Shown: positions 45,248-56,900 of the stretch, one piece after another | Position numbering within the stretch: position 1 is the stretch's first letter | How the letters are laid out: the number at the start of each line of letters is the position of its first letter | Source of the DNA: Larimichthys crocea | Taxonomy: Eukaryota > Chordata > Actinopteri > Sciaenidae | Direction of reading: 5' to 3' | Length of the DNA stretch: 64,000 bases | Assembly: GCF_000972845.2 (NCBI RefSeq) | Contig: NC_040032.1 | Coordinates: 15,093,358 to 15,157,357 of the forward strand | The notes under the pieces: generated by a model | Told to the model about the DNA's origin: nothing | Database searches by the model: none | The model's input: only the letters and a program-made list of their open reading frames with translations | Program-made: the position numbers and the translations under genes

Positions 45248-46959
45248 GGGATCATCAAAAAGGATTCATCATGTGTCTCTGCAAGCTTTTGTGGCACTCG
45301 ATCCAGTCGTCGTCAGGACCAAAATGGTGACTTTGTTATTCCTAAGGCATAATTAATTTTCTTTATGTATTTGGCACTCTAATTTAGTTAGACTGTATTC
45401 ATACAGCTCCAAATCATAACAGAAGCTGTCTCATGACACGTTCCATATAGATTAGATATTATTTAGTCAACATTCCCACCATTAGCAAGCACTTGGCAAT
45501 GGTGGCACCCGGCTCGTGGTGGGCAGACATCTACCATGACTGGTTGAGTTAGAGAGGCAGAGGGAGGAGGATAGAGAGATTAATATAACACCAACCTGGC
45601 GTAAAGAGTTATAAAAAGAAATGTGGAGGCTGAACAGACTAAACTAAGATTGAAGCTAACGCCCAAGATGTTGCTCGACCATCTCAGATATATTATTCTG
45701 TTTCTCCAGCCAAACCAGTATTTTAAAGGAAAAAAACACAAACTTGATACTGAGCAGCTAATGCACCGATCGATGCAATCAATCAGAAAAATAACTCGGC
45801 ATCAGAAAAGTTTGATTTTAATTGGTCCTGACAGAATCGATGTTGTTACTACTTGACCACAAAGGAGATGAGGAGTCTCATCCTATAGCTGCTGTGGGTC
45901 GGGGAGTTGGGATGATCAATCAATAATCAGTAAAACGATCCTCTGCATTCAAGTTCATCCTAATCAGGAGTGGAAAGTAACTGATTATTACTCATGGGCT
46001 CAGGGACTGGCTGTTTGTTGGTGGACGCGTACTATATATAAATGGTTACAGTCTGGATGCCATGTTTAATCCTTTTATAGTGACTTTGTGCTGTTACTTG
46101 TACCAGTTCCAACTCCAAGCCCAAGTTGCTCTCGAAACAATAACTCGGCTTAACCCGCTTGGACTGATATATTGCTGTGACACATTACTCTGGCAGCCAG
46201 CACCGAGACTAAAAGAACAGAAATACTGTATATAATTCAGCTGTGGGGAGAGAGAAACATGGATTTGTACGTGGCATTTTGCACCCAGGCAGATTTTCGG
46301 ACAGCAGAGATTGTGAAGATCCAACTAAACAAAAGAACTGGTGGAGAAATCACGGCAGATCGTGACAGAAGATGCCGCAGACTAAGTGATCCCATTAGCT
46401 TACTAGTGTGGTTGGACGTTGTTGAGTGATGACGGTGTGCAGCTGTTCTGCTGTGTCACTTCCAACTCTCTTGTTAAGTCTTTCGAAGCTGTTAACAAAC
46501 ATCTGTAACAGCCGGACCTATGTGCAGATAAATCTGTAAATGTCACATTCGATTTAGGGTCTAAAAATCCAACTGGAATCACAAACTGTCATCCATCATA
46601 CGCTAATGAAATCATCATAGGCCACTTAGTCTGCAGAGTATATCTTATTTTGACTCCTGTCCATAAACTTAATTCAATCTTCTTGTAAAAACACGACGTA
46701 ATCACGATGCAACGAGGAAGGGAAACTGGTTTATTTAAATATTAATGACTTACAGCGTCATAAAAGGTGTTTCATAATTAGTCATAAATCTCAGCACGGT
46801 CCATTACCAACTTGATGTTCTCCGCTTCACATTGGTAAAAAATTTGTATTGATCCATAACTCCACTGACATGCACTGAGAACTTCCTTCACAGTAAGAAT
46901 AAACATAACAAATTATATTCAGGGTTAAAGTTTAACAGCGTAGCTTTGGCTCCATTCAT

Positions 46960-47115
46960 GATCCACGTCTTTGAAGATTTTTAGATTAGTCGGGAGGTGG
47001 TAGAGGCAGAATTATGAAGATCATGGCAGCCAGTGCCACGGATTTTGAATGGCTCTTCAGACACCTATGGGTGACGTCATGGACACAAGGTCCACTCTTT
47101 ATTCTAGTCTATGGT
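46960..47115 (+). repeat. Unnamed interspersed repeat, 3' part
   Basis: 'TTTTTAGATTAGTCGGGAGG', 'GGGTGACGTCATGGACAC' and 'CACTCTTTATTCTAGTCTATGG' match the 3' end of 44740-45247. Confidence 0.65.
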
Positions 47116-49425
47116 TTTAAAGTGTCAAAGTTCCAATATCAGCGCTTGGTCATTCTCTTTTCAAACACGATTCAATGAGTAAATTCGACCAAAATGTATT
47201 TTCTCAATTTTTTGTTTTAATTTTATGGAAATTTAATTGTTTTACATTTATTTTCTGTTGATTGAACATGCCAGTTTTCACACATGTCTTAAAAACAACC
47301 ACAGCTCTTTGAGCGAATTCATGAGCGAACAAAACATCTAGATACACACCCATCGATCGCACTGCCTATGTTGCTCTATCGATCGGCCAGATGTGCTCTG
47401 ATTGGGTGAAGTGTTTGACACGCCCTCCTGAGTGAGATGACTTGGCAACATTTTATTTATTTCTTTTACACTTTACAGGAAGCCAAAGGGGCGTGATTTT
47501 ACTAAAAAACAATTAGTGCATCAGATAGTGAAACTGTACGGCCAGGTACAGAGAAGGAGTCGCTCACGTCAGGTACATTAGAGCATGCAAAATATTTATT
47601 TACTGTTTACAATCTAAAAATCTATTGTTCTTCTATGTAACATTCTGCTTTAAATGTGCTAAACTTATACATTTAAAACACTGTGATATGTTTATTAGTT
47701 CAAGATGTGCTCATGATGGGTGTAATAAACCGAGTAATAACCGAGCAGGTTGAGTGGTTGGGTTTAAGTAGAAGTACACAGGAATATACCATAAAGCAAT
47801 ACATTAGACAGGTGCACTGTGTTGTAATGTATTTAGATGCATTTGTCAGAGGAGTAAATGTATTTCGTAATGCAATAGAACTTAACACATCTTTCTCTCA
47901 TCTTTTCCTGCAAATACTTGATCTCTCCTTGCTGAGCAGCAGAATTGGATTTATTTTTATGCACTCACCAAATAAACTGTTAAACACATTTTAGCTCCTT
48001 CAATTCAATCTGTGTGAGAGCTGCTGTCTCCCCTGTTCTTACAAAAAAAAAAGAAAAGAAACTGAACACAGTCCAACAGCAATGAAACAGGTGTCTTACT
48101 GCTCGGGGTACATAAATCATCCAGTGCGGTACGTGGAGCGTTTGCAGGAATGGATATAAAGGAATGATTATTTATTCAGAAGAGGGAAACAATGCTGTGA
48201 TCATTGCTAATCAGAAAGCTCTGAGGAATACATTGTGGGGAATACTGCAAGAAAAGCAAAATCTGTTGTTGTTTTTTTTGCATCGCTCACACAAAACTTT
48301 CCTCCCTGCTGCATAAATTATAGTCAGAAAAAAACTCATCTGATGCTTCTTCATTGTAAATAGTTCCAAAATACAAACATTACCACATAGTTTCCACTGA
48401 AGGGTCATGCTGATATTTGTAGAGGCATCCAGTTATAGATACCACTAATACCTCTACAATACCTCTGACAAATAACAATAGGCATGTTTTCCAAGGGTCA
48501 TACCCACGGTTAGATTTGTGTATTAGTATTTATGGCATCTACATCGTCAGTTACTGATCATTTAAAACAAAATCCAACAAGTTCCTGGTCACACATGCAG
48601 AAAACAAGAAAGTGTAAGCATTCTTACTTCTTGTAGGTTGATGAACTCAAGTCCAGGTGTCCTTTTTTTTGAAAAAATTGTTGTTTAGTTGAATTAATTC
48701 CAGCCTGTGAAAAAACAGGAGGCAGACTTTGGATCTGAGGAGGGATGAACATCTGACAAGAGGCTACCCTTGAATAAAAGTCTCAAATTGATTGACCTGA
48801 TGATAAATGTGCTCACAATTACAAGTGAAGTAAGGTGGTGGTAAACAAAAGAGAGGGAGGTAAAGGGGGGGGGCAGGCGGCAGAAACGTGAGGGGGGAGG
48901 AGGAGGATGATGACTACACCGCTATTATGAGCACTTTATTTTCAATTAAGCCTCCTTGCATCTACTGTAAGCTCACTTTCTGCCATTTTTGATGATGCAG
49001 GGACTTCTTGGACTGGAAATTGATTGGTTAGCCAACGTCTGCAACTTTGCTCATTTAACCGAAGATGCACTTTCAGCGCACAGTAGAAAAAAAAAAAAAA
49101 ACATCAGAAAAACATATTTTTTAATTATTATTATTATTCATTAGGGCAGCAAAAAGAAAAAAAAGAAGAAAAAGTAAAATAAAATGATCTTTAGGTTCAT
49201 GCGTTTAAAGGTTGGTTGGTTTACATAGTGAGAAGCGATGAAAGGTCATATTTTTAATTTCTGTGAATCATTAATCCGTATATTAATCCAAAAGCACATA
49301 CCATAGATCAGATTTTAAGCAGAATGAAGGACACGGTGATGTATAGAGCCCCAAAGTGTTCATCATTAAAGAATAGTACAATAATGTTGTCATATAAAGG
49401 TCCTGTATGTATGATTTATCATGGA

Positions 49426-49525
49426 ATATCCATTCATCCTTTTTCTGCAACTGATAATCCTTATCAGGGTGGCAAGGGGCTGGAGCCTATCCTAGCTGAC
49501 ACTGGGTGAGAGGTTCATCACAGGG
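49426..49525 (+). repeat. Fragment of the common teleost interspersed repeat
   Basis: 'ATTCATCCTTTTTCTGCAAC', 'GGCTGGAGCCTATCCTAGCT' and 'CATCACAGGGCTAGTG' are the 5' part of the family listed at 10409. Confidence 0.7.
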
Positions 49526-49857
49526 CTAGTGTGGAATATAATATTCATAACTAGTCCTGAAAATAAGAACCATTATGTATATCACTGGAGAATGAGCCTT
49601 TCTACAGATGCCATGGAGTCCACCATGTTTCTACAGTAGCCCAGAAGAGGCGTGCACTGTAATTGGACAAGGAGAGCGTGAGATGTGAGGGGGTTGCAAA
49701 CAGTGACAACACTACTAGGTGCCACTAAATCCTACATACTGGTCCTATTGAGTGTGTTTTTATTTCATGGCTGGACTTTCTCCCAGTCTCATACTCAAAA
49801 GATGTTTTTTGTTCTAAGGAATTTTTTTTTTTAATCAAAATGCTGCTGAGGTTGGCT

Positions 49858-50340
49858 TGTTATAAAAAAATTGGATTATACTGGGGTTCAGGTGTTTTAA
49901 TTCATATAGTGTGTGTGTATCCTGTCTTTTGAATGTCTTGTGCATGTGCTTTTGCATGTCTTCCCTTAGTTGGTCTCTGATTTACTGAGGCTGGCAGGGA
50001 GAGATAATTATAAATCAACAGTACATGGTTTGGAGAGACAGGCTAAAGGAGTACCATGTGGATATAAAACATAATGCTCATTACTGAGCAGAAAACCAAA
50101 AAGGAATGTTATGATATTATCTGTATCAGGTGGGGAGGTGTCCGAGACAGCCCATTTTAAAAAATGTATAAGAACCAACTGTTAGAGCTCCTCGAGGAGC
50201 CTTTTCTCTGTAACCCCTTTTGTGTGTTGCACTGTTAAAAGCTCCTTCTTGTACAAGAATAATAAATTCAACTTAAACTTTGATACTTTGAATCCAGTCT
50301 TCCTTATTTAAGGGTTTTTCTTGTAAAAATTCCCATAACA
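49858..50340 (+). mobile_element. Solo LTR with perfect 5-bp target duplication
   Basis: A 483-bp element, TGTTAT...ATAACA, flanked by TGGCT on both sides (49853-49857 and 50341-50345). AATAAA lies about 80 bp before its end. It is the best-preserved member of the family at 202-656, with no internal region nearby. Confidence 0.88.
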
Positions 50341-50859
50341 TGGCTGATAACCTGTAGATTGAACTAAAGTAAAGGGAGCTGTAAAAACAGCTAAATTACC
50401 TCTTTAGAATTCGGACAAAGACACAAGAATACACAGAACAGACGACAAAGTAAATTTTTAGTTGACGGTTTAATGTCAGCGCACTTATATCGTCACATAT
50501 GATCTGTATGTTTCCCTTTTGCTGCCCTGAATCTGGCCGCATGGCGTAAATGTCAAGCTGATGAATGAATACAAACATACTTTTACACACAGGAACACAA
50601 CAAAAACATCTGAACACAAAGTCATCAGTCAATAAAAGTGTCACTGGGACAAAATAAAGATATTTTTTGTTTTTAGTCTAAGATTCCATTTAATACACTA
50701 CTCCCCAAATGTTATATTGGGATATTCGACTTTCTGGTTACATTTATGGAAAATGGAAAAAGTTCATGCTACAGTGATGTTATATCATGAAAGAGGGGTA
50801 TTTAAGTAGAAGCGTGTAATAGTAATTTCATAAACAAAAATGTCAATGTCATGTATCCT

Positions 50860-51010
50860 TGAGCATCAATTACAGCTTCACAACGACGTCTCACGCTGTT
50901 CACAAGCCGACTTATTGCAACCTGCTGATGACCTCTGGGTACGTCCTTGTTTGAAGCTTCACACTAACCAGGTACTGTTGTTGGATTGTTAGGCGTCGTC
51001 TTGGCGTCTC
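50860..51010 (-). mobile_element. Tc1/mariner-like transposase C-terminal remnant
   Basis: The minus strand reads RLVNSVRRRCEAVIDA, the pattern of the C-terminal end of Tc1-like transposases (SVRRRC.AVI.A). The frame is soon lost and no complete element or terminal repeat is visible. Confidence 0.5.
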
Positions 51011-52802
51011 ATGATGTCAAAATGTGAACAGCATGACGATGAAGAGAATGTTTAAATACAAACTGTCACTGAACCAGAACATTTTGCTGTCGATTCATGG
51101 ATCAGACACTTGTGATTTTACATAAGTACAAGTACTGAAAACACTGAACAGTCGGACGTGTGCATTCAAAGGTTTACAGGTTCACCTGTAAAGGTCAGAG
51201 TGCATTTAAGGTGCTCAATCTTTCCCCTGATTACACGTCTCTCCTCAGGATTTCCGAGCAGATCTCCGCCTGACATGAACCTGAGCGTTGAGTTTCTAAT
51301 AAATATCTGAAGACACCTGTGTGGGTGTGTGTGTAGAGGCCTTTAACGCATTAGAAAGAATATCTGAGAAGTTACACCTCTGATCGATCTGCCAAGAAAT
51401 CCACTTTATACTTTAATCTAATCGCTCCCGGTCGTGAAAAGCTTTTAAAATCGTGAGAGGAAGTCAGCATAACTAAGGAGGGTGTAAAGTAAGAAAGAGT
51501 GAGGAGTAAAAGTATTGCAGGCTGAGAGGTGGGTGGGAGACGGAGCTGCATGGATGCGTGTTGGAGGAGGCCTTCTGATGAGGAGGTGTTTCTCTCCTCA
51601 GTGTATTAAAACCACCGAGTAAATGAGTTACTGTCACAGAGGTCTATTACTTAACATCTGGACCAAATCCACGATTGGAGAGCTCCTTAAAATGTTTTGT
51701 AGCTTCTTTAAAACCTGCATTTCCCGACTTTTCTGCCATCTGATGGCAGCACAAGACGCAGTAATCACAACTTCGGACTTATAAAGTTGATTTAAACTAT
51801 TTCACTGTTCACCAGCTAGTAGCCAACATTGTATGTTTGCTGTTCACTGCATACAACGGATTTATCAGAGCTTTTATGGATAAAACCAGCTGCTTGCTGC
51901 ATCTTGACGGCTCGAGGCCTTAAGTCCATGTGTCGTGCCAGCCGGCCTCTTGTTTCTTTGCCCCTTCTTGCACCTCGTTTGATTGATTGGTGTCAGCCTT
52001 TATAAGCTGGGTGATCTCAAGACGGTTTCCTCTTTTCGGCCTTTTGCCGACACCCTCTTTGACACGCTCTTGTTCACGTTACACAACTAACATTCACACT
52101 CACCACTGATGGCTGACGGTAACACAGCATGGTTTGTTTACTGGGGGGCAACTGGACATTCACGAGTCACACAAGTTTGTTTAGGTTAGGACAGTTGTCA
52201 CAACAAATAGTAACGAACCAAGCGGAAACTATGACTGGAGGATGGATTTCTGGTTCACTTAAAGAGTTTCTGTGTGGTCCTCACTCTTTGTTATGCTCTT
52301 TAACGAGGCGGACAGAAGCCAAACAGTGATCGGTCCTAAAGCCAGAACAATAAACTGAAAGAAGCTTCAAAAGCTGTGCAGACCTGATAAGCAATTTAAT
52401 TTTGTTCTTCCTACACAGCCAGTTATTGTTAAATTAATGTGTGCGACTCATAATGAATAAAACATAAATGTGACTTCGGTTATTTTATTTGAGTTCGCCT
52501 ACAAGGACTGTAGAGTATTAACATGAAGAGCAGTGTTGTAGTTCCTTTTTTAAAAAGGCCTCAGTCTCGTTATCAACTGCAGTCTTACTGTCTCAGTCTC
52601 AGACAAAGACGACTGTCATTTGATTGCCTGTGCATTGTCTGATTTATTTTGTTTGTTTGAGAGAAGACATCAACTAAATACTGTGGAATAAAATCTGGTT
52701 TTCTTAAATCACAAAAGAGTTCATCTGCAAAACAACATCCAGGTTTTGGTGAATATTCGCTCCCTAAGTAGACTACACACTGTCGATACACTCTGGTCAT
52801 AG

Positions 52803-53066
52803 TCTTGTCTCAACACGCTCTGGTCTGTCTTGGTCTCGCCTCGACACACTCTGGTCTGTCTTGGTCTCGCCTCGACACACTCTGGTCTGTCTTGGTCTCG
52901 CCTCGATACACTCTGGTCTTGGTCTCGTCTCGACACGCTCTGGTCTCGGTCTCGTCTAGACATGCTCTGGTCTTGGTCTCGTCTCGATACGCTCTGGTCG
53001 GTCTTGGTCTCGTCTCGATACGCTCTGGTCTCGGTCTCGTTTCGATAAGCTCTGGTCTCGGTCATG
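52803..53066. repeat. Compound 31-/27-bp minisatellite
   Basis: Tandem units built from TCTGGTCTTGGTCTCGTCTC and GACACGC-like ends. The first units are 31 bp because of an extra TCTG-type insertion, and later ones are 27 bp. The 27-bp units are a multiple of three, which explains long spurious open frames on both strands. It is strongly strand-asymmetric in C/T versus A/G. Confidence 0.9.
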
Positions 53067-53155
53067 ACTTGGTCTCGGTTTAGTTGGTCTTGACTACAAC
53101 ACTGATGAAGAGAACAAAGTCAGAAAGACAACATTAAAAACAGTAAATGTTTCCT

Positions 53156-53161
53156 TTTATT
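53156..53161 (-). terminator. Candidate poly(A) signal for adenylosuccinate synthetase
   Basis: AATAAA on the minus strand, the first hexamer after the stop, implying a 3'UTR near 0.8 kb that ends just before the minisatellite. Confidence 0.55.
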
Positions 53162-53964
53162 GGTAACCGCAAGCTGAGTAAGTCTTTGTTGACAAAATGG
53201 ATGAAGTGGTGTAGGAACATCACAAAGTGAGATAAAAGATTATTTCCTATTGGTCTTTACATTTACCTGTACACACACACACAAACCTCCCAAATATCAA
53301 GTCGTCGGTTTAAATCGTTATGAAGAGAAAACATCTGCTCGAACTCGAGTTGCTTAGTGTCGATCTATCCGTGTTGAAGGTGATTTAAAAATGTAGGTCC
53401 AACGATCATGAAAATAGTTACAAACTTGACAAAATGAGATGCATCCATGTGTTTTAAAATCGTTTGATAGAAAAGTTCACAACCGTACTGATTGCTTAAT
53501 GGCTTTCAATCATTTTTCTTCTTCTTACTCACAAGCCTGAAAATAATCTGCCGCCCTTTGATATGAAGGCGTCTACGTCTGTTCATCAATGGCTCTTCAG
53601 ATATATGTAAAAAACAAACACAATGAACAGATTCATTAACAGTTAGCCTCAAATGTTAAAAAATAAACTGTGATTTGTGGTGGAATGGATTAAAGGATGA
53701 GCGGTCCATTTGCAGCAGAATTTTAAAAATGAACGCCCTAATAAATAGAAAACATCATGTGGAATGCATAAATTATATCTGATAGATGAATTACTGTAAA
53801 TATGATGCACAAGCAGCAACTAAAAGGTTCACAAATAGCCTTGCTGGTGAAGTATTTCCTTTAGGATAAGTTTGCATTTTGAATCCGTCTGGTAACCATC
53901 GAAACCTGAAGTTATTAACTGAGCTGTTGTTGTTGTTGTTGTTTGAGGAATGACCGCAGATAGA

Positions 53965-56900
53965 TCAGTACAGTTTGACCATGCTCTCCCGGGATTTGCC
54001 GACTCCGACCCACTTCACTGAAATGAGAACAAACAAACAAAAAAGAAATCTGTGAGTGACGGCTTTGGCAAAGCTAAAACACAGTTTGGCCGCAGCCTCT
54101 TCATCAATGTAAAGTGCCTCGTTTTAACGGACCTGGCACTTCCAGGAAGTCCTCGATGAACCGAATGTAATCTTGGGCCTTTGCCGGCAGCTCCTCGAAG
54201 CTCCGAGCCGCCTCGGTGCTGCAGCGCCAGCCGGGCAATGTCTTGTACTCCACTGACACCCGCATCAAGACGTCCATGTTCGCTGCAAGCACAGAAGCAC
54301 ATCGATAACATCGAGTGAGAGATTAAATGTCTTTGTTGTGGCTCGGAGGAACAAATCTGGAACCATAATTCAACCGCAAAAATTAGGTTTGTGTAAATTT
54401 ATATGAAACACAGAGCTGCTGCTGCAGCGTCATAGGAGGCGAGAAGTTGGTTCGGCGGTACAAGCAGAGCTACAGAAGACAAATGCTGCAAAACAGATTT
54501 TTAAAAACCCGAGCTGTGGCGTTTCCCGCTAGTAAAAGCTGACCTACATAAAATCAAACATTAGGGAGCATAAAAGCTGCGTTCATTCACCTGCAACTGA
54601 ATAAAAGTAAAGTAATAAACCTCTTGATGTCCTCTTCTTTTCGTTTACAGGGATTATGTTTCTGGTATGAAAATGTTTGTGTCAGACGAGAAGTCTAAAG
54701 CGCTGATTCTCAAACTGTGGCATCACTGGTAGATACGAGACCTCTCTCTGGTATTATACTATCAAAATATTACACATTTTCAAATTGAAATAAACTATGA
54801 GGTGAGATAAAATATGACAGCAAGATAGTAAACACCGAAATCATGTGTTGCCATTCCAGTCAATGTTTCAAACCCCACCGGAAACAAGGTGGTCCGGTTC
54901 AGAAGCAGGACTCCGCTCGGCTCTGCTGAGACGGACGCTTTGAACAGCTCAGGTCGATCTGCACAGAGCAGCTCGAGCTGGCCGGAAGTCAGACACATTA
55001 AGAATCTGGTCGATTTTCATATCTGATATCTGCCAAAATGGAAACAATTTAACTACGTGGCATATTTGCATATTTAGAAGCACATGAACCAGGATAAATC
55101 TGATGCAAGGTAACAATCTTTGGTGGGCAAAACGCTTCTGATAGGGTTTGAAGTCACGGGGAGGATGGACCAGAACAGCACTGCGGCCACTATTTGACTG
55201 GTGGAGTTTGGCTGTAACGGAGGTAATACGGCCGGGTTCAAAAACACAAACGGGAAATATTAGGAGATGCGGTGTGGATCAGGATCAGATCAGCTCTGGT
55301 TTGGTTCAATGAGTGAGCTGACCGTAGCTGCTGTATCGGTCGGTCATGACGGTTGAAGAGCTGAATACTTTCTGATTAACCGTCTCTCATTTATAGATTT
55401 AATATCACTGAAAGAGCTTTTTGAAGATGTGAAGTTTGAGTTTGTAAAATGCAGTTTGGATTATTTTCATGTGTTTTAATCATTTAATTATAAAAATAAT
55501 TGACAGATAATGAAACTAATCATTAAAAACTCTGCCCTCTTACTTTAAGGAAATCCTCATTTAAAGATTTTTAATCAATCTAATGCTCGTTGACAGTTTC
55601 ATAAAACATCACGTGTCGTACCGGGGAAACTTGGTAGAGGCTTTCCATCGACCGTATAGGCCACGCCCACTTTAATCTCTGTCAGCGTGTCCAAAATATC
55701 GAGCTTCGTCAAGGCAATTCTGCAAAAAAACAAAGGACAGGTCAGTGTTCAGCTCTGATGATAATGGACAGACAGAGTGCACAATGAAGCTCACGTCCAG
55801 ACTCAATACTCTTAAGTGTGATGTTTCCTTACGCGGAGAAGCCGTTGACCATGTGGGCGTATCTGACCAGAATCAGGTCCAGCCAACCACAACGCCTCCT
55901 CCTGCCCGTCGTCACGCCAAACTCTCTCCCTCGGGACTGTAACAGATCCCCGATCTCCTAAAAGACGACAAACAAGAAGCACGGTGTTAAAACGTTTGAG
56001 CTGTTTTAAAGGGGAGGTCGTGTGGATTTATCTGCTGATGCCGTTTCCAGCAACATCCTGTCCGGCACAACCGCACTTCTTCTCTGCTGTCAGTCACTGG
56101 ATAACGTGTCTTGTTAAAAGGAAGTATCTCTGGTAGACATTTTGTTCCGCACATTCCCCACAAAAGGTTTTCCCAAGCAATCTCTACCCTACGTCTGACC
56201 ACAAGCCTGCCGCCGTAACCTCGAGGCCACAATAGCTCAAAATTAGAAGACGGCAGTGAGGTCTGTCTGTCTGGCTCACAGGAGGAGAAGCTGCATTACT
56301 GCATAAACTACTCATCTAAACAAACCTCTTCTCTGTTTACTGAGGAGCTACAGCCGGGTACCTTTAAAATTTAACAGCCGCTGAACACGGACACATGGGT
56401 CAGAGGATTTATTCACCATCTCTCTGCAGACTGCTGAGCTGTGAGACTATGCGTCCTTGTTCAGTATTATACTGTAAATCCTTTCGTTTTGGTAGTATCA
56501 CGATGAACGTCAGCTTCATTTTCCAGTTGATATTTGCTGTTTCAGAATGAGGAGAAGCAGGACAGGTACAACGAGGCACAGGTGTGTTACCGGAGGGAAA
56601 GGCAAACTAATTTTTTACCACCGCTGCCATCAAAGTCATAAGAAATAAATCATGTCTCTAGGATAAACTGGACTCTTGTGTGTTTTGTTTGTAGTCCTAA
56701 GCCTAGCACATTAATTACTTTAAACTCTGTGCAGCCCTCAGCTGCTTAAAGTTTTAGGCGTTTGCGTGATGTCACCCACAAATATTTATCAGAAATAAGT
56801 TTAATAATATCATACATTACTAGAAATAGTACTTTTAGCTGCAGGTTGTTCATATTTCCATCACGCCACCTTAAAAACTTCACGTTGGCTGTTGTGAGTG

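Larger units (their letters stand above)
44000..49857. other. Intergenic DNA upstream of kcnk4
   Basis: No gene is recognised. It holds a GT microsatellite (44377-44439), two copies of an unnamed repeat family (44740-45247 and 46960-47115), a fragment of the common teleost repeat (49426-49525), and otherwise A/T-rich sequence. Confidence 0.65.
50346..53155. other. Intergenic DNA downstream of adenylosuccinate synthetase
   Basis: No gene is recognised. It holds a Tc1-like transposase remnant (50860-51010) and a minisatellite (52803-53066). The rest is unique A/T-rich sequence. Confidence 0.6.

Noticed and set aside
52805..53083. Long open frames on both strands with SRLDTLWS-like repeats
   Set aside because: They come from the minisatellite; unit lengths of 27 bp keep the frame by arithmetic and there is no supporting gene structure.
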